Shown here in pieces: positions 36,631 through 44,124 of a stretch of 64,000 bases of DNA. The notes beneath the pieces are model-generated. The model was not told the origin of the DNA. It saw nothing but the letters and a program-made list of their open reading frames with translations, and made no database searches. The translations under genes were made by a program, and so were the position numbers. Position 1 is the stretch's first letter; each line of letters starts with the position of its first letter. The DNA lies in contig JBGANQ010000021.1 in NCBI GenBank assembly GCA_044222245.1, forward strand, positions 1-64,000. The letters are read 5' to 3'. Origin of the DNA: CALFML01 sp044222245. GTDB lineage: Bacteria > Myxococcota_A > Polyangia > Palsa-1104 > JAEUJZ01.

Positions 36631-37707
36631 ATGGATGACCACGGCAAGGGGCCCTTAGGCCGGGCGGCCCGGCAGGCGCGGCAGGCGCCCGGACCGCTCG
36701 GCGCCGCTGCGCTGGTGCTCGCGGCGGCCACCTTGCTGCCCGGGTGCAAGCGGCAGAGCGGCGAGAACTTCGGCCTGCTGGAGACCGCCCCGGTGGTAAG
36801 CGCGACGCCGAGCGGCGCCGAGCTCACTCGCGCCGACCTCCTTTTGCAGCTTCTCAGCCTCTCTCACGCCGAGGTCACGGCGCGCCTGGGACCGCACCGC
36901 ATCGAGTCGCAGACCCAGTGGTCGATAACCCCGGTGGTCACCCCCGGGTCGGGATCCGGCCCCGCTGCCGGCCCGGGCGCAGTCCGGCCGGGCTTCAAGG
37001 TCGACAGCCCGGCCCAGCCCTACGACGGCGGCGCCGCCTGGGAGAGCACGGCGGTGACGCTGGAGGAGACGCGCTCGATCGCGGTCGACGCCGCTGGCCG
37101 GCTGCAGCTGGCCAGCCAGAACGATCACGGGACTGGCGTCGAGGCGGTATTGGACCAAAACTTTCTATATCTACGCATGCGCTATGCACCCTACATCCGC
37201 TACAAGCCCGAAGGCGATCAGGTAGCGCGCCTGCGCGCCACCGCCTACGAGTCGGGAGCGGCGCTGCTAGAGACGGTAGCCCCCTACGTGCGGCTGAGCG
37301 CCCCGGTCGAGGCGACGGCGCTCGGGCGCCCGGCCTGGCAGGTGACGCTGGCGCGGCAGGACGCGGCGGGCGGCGGCCGGGACAAGCGGGCGGGAGGGGC
37401 TGGCTCGCTGTGGCGGGCGGCGACCGCAGTGGATATGTTGAACGGAACCGTGACCATCGACCGCCAGAAGGGAACGCTGCTCAACCTGCAGCTGCATGTA
37501 CGCTTTGTCGCCCCGCGCCCCGACTCGGCAGCGAGCGGCGGCGAGCGGGTGCAGGTCGAGGCCGAGCACCAGGTGCGGGTGGTGGCGCTGGACAAAGACG
37601 TCCCGGCGATCGTCGCGCCCGCCGACTGGATTGACCCGCCGAGCCGGCCGCGGCCAATGCTCGATCGGCAGGAGCTGCTCAACGGGCTCTCCCCGGGGCG
37701 ACCCTAG
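36631..37707 (+). CDS. lipoprotein, unknown function
   Basis: About 358 aa, signal LVLAAATLLPGC (Cys39). The start is ATG 36631; the longer open frame from 36448 is Pro/Trp-rich shadow. The mature part has a helical beginning (LTRADLLLQLLSLSHAEVTARLG) and then beta-strand-rich sequence with ESTAVTLEETRSIAVDAAGRL and FLYLRMRYAPYIRY. A central hydrophilic loop contains GGGRDKRAGGAG. It may bind a hydrophobic ligand as LolA/LppX-like folds do, but that is a guess. It precedes a TTG-start gene by 27 nt. Confidence 0.72.
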   Translation: MDDHGKGPLGRAARQARQAPGPLGAAALVLAAATLLPGCKRQSGENFGLLETAPVVSATPSGAELTRADLLLQLLSLSHAEVTARLGPHRIESQTQWSITPVVTPGSGSGPAAGPGAVRPGFKVDSPAQPYDGGAAWESTAVTLEETRSIAVDAAGRLQLASQNDHGTGVEAVLDQNFLYLRMRYAPYIRYKPEGDQVARLRATAYESGAALLETVAPYVRLSAPVEATALGRPAWQVTLARQDAAGGGRDKRAGGAGSLWRAATAVDMLNGTVTIDRQKGTLLNLQLHVRFVAPRPDSAASGGERVQVEAEHQVRVVALDKDVPAIVAPADWIDPPSRPRPMLDRQELLNGLSPGRP

Positions 37708-37734
37708 CGTGGAAGCGCGGATAAGGAGCGAGCC

Positions 37735-38454
37735 TTGACCCAAGACAGCAAGCAAGAACCAGGACACCTGCAGCAGAACCGCGCGGTGATCCTTTTGCGC
37801 AGCGCCCTGGTCGGCGCCGCCAGCATCCTGCCGCTGCCGGGTGTGACCGAGGCGCTGACCGGCGCCCTGCGGCGCGGCCTTATGCAGCATGTGGCCGGGC
37901 TGCGCCACGTCGACCTCGAGGAGCCGGCGCTCGATGAGCTACTCGCCGAGTCGCCCAAGAAGAAGCGGCTGACCGTGTTCTCGGCGCTCGGCGGGCTGGT
38001 CTCGCTGCTGCGGCCGCGGCAGGCGTTCCGCCGCATGTTCATCGGCCTGGCGGTGTTGCGTGGCGTCGAGGAGGGCGCGCGCGCGTTCCAGACCGCGACG
38101 CTGCTTGATCACTACTGCGCCGTGCACCACCTGGGGCCGGGGATCTCGGTCGACAAGGCGCGCCGGCTGCGCGCGGTCATGGAGGAAGCGACCCTCATCG
38201 CCCAGCGCGAGCTGGCCAGCGAGGCGCTGACCCAGATCGCGACCCAGGCCGGGCGGCTGATCGTCGCCGTGCCCACCTGGGTGTGGGCGCAGATCCGGCG
38301 CACCGGCGAGCCGCCGGCGCTGCCGAGCCTGGCCGGCCTGGTGCAGTCGACGCAGGAGATGCTCGCCACCCTGTCGGCGCGCCGCTACCTCGGCCACCTG
38401 ACCGACAGCTTCGACCGCAAGTGGTCCGGCGGGACCGTGATCACAGTCAACTGA
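37735..38454 (+). CDS. hypothetical protein with hydrophobic helices
   Basis: A 239-aa protein. TTG is the start because AAGGAG lies at 37722-37727, 7 nt upstream. The N-terminal third has a Gly/Ala/Pro-rich hydrophobic helix (SALVGAASILPLPGVTEALTG) and a second segment (VFSALGGLVSLL). The rest is helical and charged. The pattern recalls small EcsC/DUF697-type membrane-associated proteins, but no family is certain. It is followed by rsfS. Confidence 0.6.
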   Translation: MTQDSKQEPGHLQQNRAVILLRSALVGAASILPLPGVTEALTGALRRGLMQHVAGLRHVDLEEPALDELLAESPKKKRLTVFSALGGLVSLLRPRQAFRRMFIGLAVLRGVEEGARAFQTATLLDHYCAVHHLGPGISVDKARRLRAVMEEATLIAQRELASEALTQIATQAGRLIVAVPTWVWAQIRRTGEPPALPSLAGLVQSTQEMLATLSARRYLGHLTDSFDRKWSGGTVITVN

Positions 38455-38473
38455 TAGGCTTTACCCCTCTACC

Positions 38474-39046
38474 ATGGGAGGACGAATCGACTTGCCAGCC
38501 CGCAAACTAGATCCCCAAAAGAGCCCCACCCAGTCGGCGCGTCCCGCGCAGTCTCAGGAAAAATATCGGCAGGATGCGATCGCCGCGGCCAGCGCCGCAC
38601 TCGCCAAAAAGGCGATCGAGCCTGTGCTCATCGATCTGTCCGGGGCCCAGAGCTACACCGACTATCTGCTGGTGACCTCGGCGCACGGCAGCCGCGGCGT
38701 CCGCGCGATCGGCGAGCACGTCGAAAAAGTGCTGGCCGAGCGGGGCGTGCTGCCGCTCGGGCGCGAGGGCCTGTCCGAGGGGCACTGGGCGCTGCTCGAC
38801 TTCGGCGATCTGGTCGTGCATGTGTTCGATCAGAACCTGCGCGAGTTCTACGACCTGGAGGGGATGTGGTTTGACGCCCCGCGCATCGAGCTGGTCATCC
38901 CGCCCGAGCAGCGGCTGGATGCGCAGGCGTTCCGCTACGGCGATGATCTGAGCCCCGACGAGTCCGAGGAGCCCGCCGCCGAGCCGCGCGGGCGCGGCGC
39001 CGGCGCGGCGGAGCATCGCGGCTCAAGCTACGGCGCTCTGGAGTAG
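38474..39046 (+). CDS. rsfS: ribosome silencing factor RsfS
   Basis: A 190-aa protein of the Iojap/RsfS family, which binds uL14 and blocks subunit joining when nutrients run out. The core (about 30-135) has EPVLIDLSGAQSYTDYLLV, TSAHGSRGVRAIGEHVEKVL and WALLDFGDLVVHVF, followed by REFYDLEGMWFDAP. N- and C-terminal extensions are low complexity, making it longer than the usual 105-130 aa. The start may be ATG 38474 or TTG 38492. RlmH, another ribosome-acting protein often next to rsfS, is two genes downstream. Confidence 0.93.
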   Translation: MGGRIDLPARKLDPQKSPTQSARPAQSQEKYRQDAIAAASAALAKKAIEPVLIDLSGAQSYTDYLLVTSAHGSRGVRAIGEHVEKVLAERGVLPLGREGLSEGHWALLDFGDLVVHVFDQNLREFYDLEGMWFDAPRIELVIPPEQRLDAQAFRYGDDLSPDESEEPAAEPRGRGAGAAEHRGSSYGALE

Positions 39047-39149
39047 ACCGCGGTAGCGACCCGGGGCGGGAGTCGGTGGCGCCCGGCCCGGGCAGCGCGA
39101 GCGAGCGCGGGCGTTGCGACGGCGGCGCGGGCTTGGCATAGTCCGCGCC

Positions 39150-40457
39150 ATGACAACGCCAAACCGAAAAGACGGCTACCCGTGCGGCGGCGGCGCCGCG
39201 GGCGAGCCGGGCAGCGACTCGCGGCGCACCGTCCACGTCCGCCGGGTCGACGAGTGCGAGACGCTGGATGAGCTCCTGCGGCACTGCCTGCCGGCCTTTG
39301 GCGGCGCCTACCTGCGTCGCATCTACACCATCCTCGATCAGGCGATCGGTGCCGACTGCCCGCTGACGCTGGCGATCGCCGGTCCGGTGACCGTGTCCGG
39401 CCAGCACCAGAGCTGGCTGCTGCCGCTGCTGGAGACCGGCTGGGTCGGCTACCTGAGCACCACCGATGCGGTCTGCTACCACGACGGCCACCGCAGCCTC
39501 AGCGAGCACCGCGACCCGATCCACGAGGTGCCGATCTTCGGCGACGACGGCGCCCTGCGGGACGAGGGCACGATCCGCGTCACCGACATGGCCTTTGATG
39601 AGCAGGTGCTGATCGATCAGGACCGCTTCCTCACCGCGTGCCTGAGCCGCCCGGAGTTCCAGAAGAAGATGACCGGGACCGAGCTGCGCTACCTGCTGGG
39701 CGCCTGCTACGCGGCGCAGGAGCAGCGCAGCGGCGTCTCGCCGGGGCTGCTTGCGACCTGCCACCGGCTGGCGATCCCGGTGCTGGTGGGGGCGCCGGCC
39801 GATGGCAGCGTGTTCCTCAACGCGATGAAGCTGTGGGCGATGAAGAAGGCCGGGCTTATCCCAGAGCACGGCTTCGAGCTCGACCTGCAGGCCGAGGTCT
39901 TCGAGTCGTGCGCCTACCACCGCTGGGGCCTCTTTGATCACCCGGCCCGGGCGCTGGCGACGCTCATCCTGGGCGGCGGGGTGCCCAAGAACTACAACCT
40001 GCAGCCGGAGCCGGCGCTGTCGCAGGTGCTCGGGCTGCCCGAGGTGCGCGGCTACATGTTCGACGTGCAGATCGTCACCGCTCCGGTCACCGATGGCTCG
40101 CTGTCGTCGTGCCCGCCGGCCGAGGCGGTGACCTGGGGCAAGGTCGACAAGGATGTCTATCAGCAGACCACCGAGAGCATGCAGGCCGACTACTCGATCG
40201 TGATGCCGTTTCTGGTCAAGGCGCTGCTCGACAACCGGGCGCGCTACGCGCGGTGGGCCGAGCGCATGGGCGAGGAGGCGCTTTACGCCCAGCACCCCAA
40301 GGCGCGCGGCTACCTGCGTCCGCGCACGGGCTACCGGCTGTTTTCCCAGCGCGAGGCGCTCGGCGAGAAGCTGCTGCAGGCGGTGCGCGACAACGCCGAG
40401 TGGCTGCGCGGCACCCTGTCGTATCCGCTGCCCAACCTGAGCGGCCAGCCCGGCTAG
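39150..40457 (+). CDS. deoxyhypusine synthase-like enzyme
   Basis: About 435 aa. Bacterial member of the deoxyhypusine/homospermidine synthase family, which transfers an aminobutyl group from spermidine using NAD. Family blocks are LAIAGPVTVSG, IPVLVGAPADGSVFLNAMKL, LILGGGVPKNYNLQP and AEAVTWGKV. The WGK lysine (Lys331), which forms the covalent imine in human DHS, is conserved. Bacteria lack eIF5A, so the product may be homospermidine or a modified protein; neither is shown. It is inserted between rsfS and rlmH. The start is ATG 39150 rather than 39114. Confidence 0.82.
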   Translation: MTTPNRKDGYPCGGGAAGEPGSDSRRTVHVRRVDECETLDELLRHCLPAFGGAYLRRIYTILDQAIGADCPLTLAIAGPVTVSGQHQSWLLPLLETGWVGYLSTTDAVCYHDGHRSLSEHRDPIHEVPIFGDDGALRDEGTIRVTDMAFDEQVLIDQDRFLTACLSRPEFQKKMTGTELRYLLGACYAAQEQRSGVSPGLLATCHRLAIPVLVGAPADGSVFLNAMKLWAMKKAGLIPEHGFELDLQAEVFESCAYHRWGLFDHPARALATLILGGGVPKNYNLQPEPALSQVLGLPEVRGYMFDVQIVTAPVTDGSLSSCPPAEAVTWGKVDKDVYQQTTESMQADYSIVMPFLVKALLDNRARYARWAERMGEEALYAQHPKARGYLRPRTGYRLFSQREALGEKLLQAVRDNAEWLRGTLSYPLPNLSGQPG

Positions 40458-40458
40458 C

Positions 40459-40884
40459 GTGCGGCTGACCATCCTGGCGGTGGGCAAGCTGCGCGATGCC
40501 TGGGTCGCGCAGGGGTGCGCCGAGTACAGCCTGCGGCTGCGACCGCGGCTGCCGGTGGAGATCGTCGAGGTCAAGAGCGACGCCCAGCTGCCGGCCCGGC
40601 TGCCGCCGCGCTACCTGCGCTGGGTCCTGGACGAGCGGGGGGCGCAGCCGACCTCGCGCGAGCTGGCGGCCAAGCTCGGGCAGGCGATGGCGTCGGGGGC
40701 GCCGGGGATCGCGCTGTGCATCGGCGGGCCGGACGGCCACAGCGAGGAGCTGCGGCGCAGCGCCGACTATCTGCTGGGGCTATCGCGGCTGACGTTGCCG
40801 CACCGGCTGGCGCGGCTTGTGGCGCTGGAGCAGCTGTATCGCGCGGTGTCGATCTTGGACGGCGGGCCGTACCACCGCGACTGA
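40459..40884 (+). CDS. rlmH: 23S rRNA (pseudouridine1915-N3)-methyltransferase RlmH
   Basis: A 141-aa SPOUT-fold methyltransferase acting on the 23S rRNA helix 69 pseudouridine. It begins MRLTILAVGKL. The SAM-binding knot is ALCIGGPDGHSEEL and the end is LVALEQLYRAVSILDGGPYH, both nearly canonical. It starts with GTG 1 nt after the deoxyhypusine-synthase-like gene stop. It is convergent with the eCIS operon, with 18 nt between stops. Confidence 0.95.
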   Translation: MRLTILAVGKLRDAWVAQGCAEYSLRLRPRLPVEIVEVKSDAQLPARLPPRYLRWVLDERGAQPTSRELAAKLGQAMASGAPGIALCIGGPDGHSEELRRSADYLLGLSRLTLPHRLARLVALEQLYRAVSILDGGPYHRD

Positions 40885-40902
40885 GGCGGGGCGACCGCGG
40901 GC

Positions 40903-42111
40903 CTAGCCGCCGCCGCCCTGGCCGGCGTCACGCTTGAGCTTGAGGTGGGTCTTGTAGCCGCCCATCCCCTTGCCGCCGCCCAGGCCGGTCATGCTGGCGG
41001 CAAACGAGAAGTGGGCGCCGCCGACGTAGTACTTGCCGTTGAAGCGGGCGTCGGCAGTCTTGAGCTTGACCACGCAGCCCGGCTTGATCTTGGCGTTGCC
41101 CAGGCCCACCGCCTCAGCGGTGATGAAGTTCATCTGGCGCTCTTCGAGGATCGACTTGGCGAGCAGGTCGGCCTCCTCGCGGGTGCGCACCGGGATGTCG
41201 AAGATGTGCAGATCGGGGTTGTCGCCGAACGCCGAGGCGCCCATCTCGCCGCCGAGCGGGGAGGCCGAGGCCTCGGCCTTGCCGGTGAGCATCTGCGCAT
41301 CGCGGCTGGTGCCGGCGGGATCCCAGCCGTGCACGATCACCTTCTTGACCTGACCCGAGGTGGCAAACTCCGGCGAGAAGCTTTCGAGGGCGCCGCCGGG
41401 GTCGGTGTTGCCCTCGGCGCCGTCGACGCCTTCGTTGGTGTAGGTCAGCTCGGCGACGGGGCCGTCGTCCTTCTGTCGCTTGCGGAAGTAGAAGGTGTCC
41501 TTCTCGACGTAGCACTCGCGGCAGGTGCGGGCGGCGCGCTGGCGGAGAAACTCCAGATCGGTCTGGTTCGGCTGGTGCAGGTGCTCGTGGAACAGCGTCG
41601 GCGGCTCGCGCCCGAAGTCGGGGGTCAGGCCGTTGTCCTGGATGATCTTGGAGACGATCTGCTGCTCGGTCTGGTTGACGAAGGTGCGGGTGCGGCGCTC
41701 GCGGGTGAGCTTGTGCATCTTGTTCATGCCGCGGATGTGCACGGTGACCGGCAGGTGGGTGTCAAACGAGGGGAAAAAGCCGGTCAGCTGTCCCTGGAAG
41801 ACGATCTCTTCGCTGTCGCCTTCCTGCTTCATCTTGACGACCAGCTCGGCGCCGCCCTTGGGCGTCACCGAGAAGCGCTGGCCCTCGGGGTTGCCGCTGA
41901 CAAAGTCGAGCAGGCCGCTCAAAAAGCCCATCACGCCGCCACCGCCGCCGCCGCCGCCGCCACCGCCGTCGCCGAAGTTGGAAAGGACGATCGACGCAAA
42001 GTCGGGCTGGTCGATGTCCTTCATCACCTCGAAGCTGGCGATGTTCTTGCGGTCGATCTCTTTGCCGTCGATGGTGACTTTCGGGTCACCAAATGAGATG
42101 CGATTGCCCAT
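40903..42111 (-). CDS. eCIS spike hub, gpD/gp27-like (Afp8 N-terminal type)
   Basis: A 402-aa protein of the phage late control D family, the hub that links tube and spike in a contractile injection system. The fold is supported by EFEVMKDIDQPDFASIVLSN-like start and VTVHIRGMNKMHKLTRER. Then come FVNQTEQQIVSKIIQDNGL and HEHLHQPNQTDLEFLRQRAA. Residues 49-59 are eleven glycines, coded by a GGN run, inserted in the first domain. There is no gp5/OB or beta-helix spike part after the hub domain, whereas Afp8 and VgrG proteins usually have one. AGGAGG lies 9 nt before the ATG. It is the last gene of the eCIS operon here. Confidence 0.86.
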   Translation of the reverse strand: MGNRISFGDPKVTIDGKEIDRKNIASFEVMKDIDQPDFASIVLSNFGDGGGGGGGGGGGVMGFLSGLLDFVSGNPEGQRFSVTPKGGAELVVKMKQEGDSEEIVFQGQLTGFFPSFDTHLPVTVHIRGMNKMHKLTRERRTRTFVNQTEQQIVSKIIQDNGLTPDFGREPPTLFHEHLHQPNQTDLEFLRQRAARTCRECYVEKDTFYFRKRQKDDGPVAELTYTNEGVDGAEGNTDPGGALESFSPEFATSGQVKKVIVHGWDPAGTSRDAQMLTGKAEASASPLGGEMGASAFGDNPDLHIFDIPVRTREEADLLAKSILEERQMNFITAEAVGLGNAKIKPGCVVKLKTADARFNGKYYVGGAHFSFAASMTGLGGGKGMGGYKTHLKLKRDAGQGGGG

Positions 42112-42114
42112 GGC

Positions 42115-42573
42115 TCATCCGCCTCCTGACTTCCCGGTCACGGCCTGGCTGGCCTCCTTCATCTTCAGCGTGCACTCAGCGCGCACTGGCGTTCCCGTGC
42201 TGAGGAACATGGTGAACTTGACGGCGAGCGACTCGACGACGCCCTGAAACTGGATCTCACCCCAGGAAAAGATACACAGCGGCGGGCGCTTCTTGCTCGA
42301 GCTGATGATGCGCGCGAGCTTGGACAAGTCGTCGGTGTATTTCTTTTTAACCGAGGCCTTCTCTTCATATGTATCAAAATGCAGAGTCACACTAAGCGAC
42401 GCCGGCGTCGGCTTGGAGAACTCCTCCGGCGGCTCATCGGTAATGGCGCCTTCTTTCTGCGTCCACTGGACCTGCTTTTCAATGGAGATTTCCTTCGGAT
42501 TGAAGCAAACCACCATCTTTACCGGGCACTCGGGGTCCTTGGAAAAGAGATTCGCTTTTGCTAGTTCAGCCAT
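42115..42573 (-). CDS. eCIS tube-initiator-like protein (Afp7-type, without LysM)
   Basis: About 152 aa. Matches the N-terminal CIS-tube domain seen in Afp7/Pvc7: MVVCFNPKEISIEKQVQWTQ, SLSVTLHFDTYEEKASV and WGEIQFQGVVESLAVKFTMF. In well-known systems this protein continues into a LysM domain; here it ends after about 150 residues. The ATG at 42573 lies inside the upstream gene (8-nt overlap), so translation is coupled. It sits between the unknown 366-aa protein and the hub, the normal order. It probably connects hub and inner tube. Confidence 0.82.
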   Translation of the reverse strand: MAELAKANLFSKDPECPVKMVVCFNPKEISIEKQVQWTQKEGAITDEPPEEFSKPTPASLSVTLHFDTYEEKASVKKKYTDDLSKLARIISSSKKRPPLCIFSWGEIQFQGVVESLAVKFTMFLSTGTPVRAECTLKMKEASQAVTGKSGGG

Positions 42574-43666
42574 GAGCGCCAAACCTTTCTTTCGACAACT
42601 TTTTGACCTGATTCAGATCTTCCACAACCAACTTGGCCATCGCCCGTAGCTTGTTATGGAGGTCCTTTTGGTCCTCTTTAACTTTAGGATGCGCCTGCTG
42701 GCCCAGCGCTTTGGCGACTGGTCGCGGCTCGGGCGCGTTGCTGGTATAGGAAGAGGCCGCGGCCATCTGCTTATTGCTATCGGCAAATGCGATAAGCGTC
42801 ATATCGCCGAGCGAGATGCGATCATCGGCGCCGCCGTGCGCCGTCGCGTGCGCCCGCACCGCCTCCATGAGCTGGCGCGAAGCGGCGAGCGCCGCCTGGT
42901 GGGCCTGCTCCTCGGTGATCGAGCTCGCCGGGCGCTCGCCGCGGCGGCTGCTCTGCACCAGCGCCAGCGGCAGGCGATCGCGCCGCTCCTCGGGCGCCGG
43001 CGCGGGCGTCGCTGGGCGGCCGAGATCGGCCTCGACCGCGGCGATGAGCGGCTCCAGGGTCGGCCGGCTCATCAGGCCCCACAGCGGCGACGGGGTCGCG
43101 GCGGTCTTGAGCTCGAGCGCGGCGTGCGCCACCGGCGGCTCCCAGCCCGAGGCGAGGACCGGCTGGTTGGGGCGGCCCGCCTCGCTGCCGCGGCGCGCCT
43201 CGGCGCCGCTGTCGCCCTCGTCCTTGCTGCCGCTGCCGAACATCCGCTCGGGCGACGACAGGGCCATGGTCGGCCGCAGCGAGCGCGGCAGCTTGAGATC
43301 GGCGGCGCGTCGCGGCTCGGGCCGCGCGGTGAGCAGGTCCTGCGTCGGCACCAGCCGCTCGCGGCGCGTGCTGGCGGCGGGCGCGGTGGCCTCGGCGACC
43401 CCCGGGCGCTCACCGCTGGTGGGCGTGCCGGGCGGGCTGAACACCGGCTGCGCGAACAGCCGCTGCCCCGGCCCGCGACCGCCGGCTGGCCCCGCGCCCT
43501 CGACGACGCTGTCGACCAGGCGATCGGCAAAGCGCAGCGAGCGGCTGATCGGGGCCCCGTAGGGACCCACGACGCGACCGAGCACGCTCGACAGCATGCG
43601 CTCGGAGGCCGCCGCCCCGCTTGGGGTGTAGGGCGCCGCGGCCGCGGTCTTGGGCGACTCCGCCAT
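42566..43666 (-). CDS. eCIS-associated protein of unknown function
   Basis: A 366-aa protein inside the eCIS operon, with no family I recognise. Residues 1-240 are rich in Pro, Ala, Arg and Ser and look disordered, with a short hydrophobic part (RMLSSVLGRVVGPYG). The C-terminal 125 residues appear folded: ITEEQAHQAALAASRQLMEA, ISLGDMTLIAFADSNKQMA, and an amphipathic helix KDLHNKLRAMAKLVVEDLNQ. It lies between the tube gene and the Afp7-like gene, where a tube-lumen, baseplate or effector protein could be encoded. It starts 2 nt after the tube gene and overlaps the next gene by 8 nt. Confidence 0.75.
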   Translation of the reverse strand: MAESPKTAAAAPYTPSGAAASERMLSSVLGRVVGPYGAPISRSLRFADRLVDSVVEGAGPAGGRGPGQRLFAQPVFSPPGTPTSGERPGVAEATAPAASTRRERLVPTQDLLTARPEPRRAADLKLPRSLRPTMALSSPERMFGSGSKDEGDSGAEARRGSEAGRPNQPVLASGWEPPVAHAALELKTAATPSPLWGLMSRPTLEPLIAAVEADLGRPATPAPAPEERRDRLPLALVQSSRRGERPASSITEEQAHQAALAASRQLMEAVRAHATAHGGADDRISLGDMTLIAFADSNKQMAAASSYTSNAPEPRPVAKALGQQAHPKVKEDQKDLHNKLRAMAKLVVEDLNQVKKLSKERFGAHG

Positions 43667-43668
43667 AA

Positions 43669-44112
43669 TCAGCCACCTGCCTTGTAAATCAATCCTTCGT
43701 GGGCAATCTCGATTGTCTCAATCGAGATCTCGTTCTTGGTCGCATCAAACTCCGGACCTTCCCACTTGCAGATCCAGGCGTTGGTGAACTGCCAGCTGTG
43801 GGCGCGCTTCTGGCCGGGGCCGTACTGGATGACGGTGCCGTTGAAGCGCTCCAGCTTCACTCCCGGGTCGTCGTTTACCACCGACTGCCGCTTGGCCCAC
43901 AGGCTGCCGCCGGCAAAGCCCTGCTTGAGCACGAGGTTTGAGAATTTGGTGCGGCCGATGAGCTTGTGCTCGGTGGTGTTCAGGCCCCCCTCCTGCACCG
44001 GGACCACCTCGGCTTCGGAGGTCAGACCGCTGCACGAGCGGAAGTACGCTTCCTGAATGCCGTCGATCTCCACCGCAAAGTGGTAAACGCCATAGGCTTC
44101 GCGTCGCGCCAT
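43669..44112 (-). CDS. eCIS inner tube protein (T4 gp19-like, single domain)
   Basis: A 147-aa protein of the phage T4 gp19 / Afp1-Afp5 tube family. Characteristic sequence: YHFAVEIDGIQEAYFRSCSG, EHKLIGRTKFSNLVLKQG, WQFTNAWICKWEGPEFDATK and EISIETIEIAHEGL. It would form hexameric rings in the tube or, by its position before the Afp7-like gene, the first rings on the baseplate (Afp5 role). GAGGT lies 7 nt before the ATG. Located between sheath 2 and the unknown 366-aa protein. Confidence 0.92.
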   Translation of the reverse strand: MARREAYGVYHFAVEIDGIQEAYFRSCSGLTSEAEVVPVQEGGLNTTEHKLIGRTKFSNLVLKQGFAGGSLWAKRQSVVNDDPGVKLERFNGTVIQYGPGQKRAHSWQFTNAWICKWEGPEFDATKNEISIETIEIAHEGLIYKAGG

Positions 44113-44124
44113 TGTCTTACCTCG

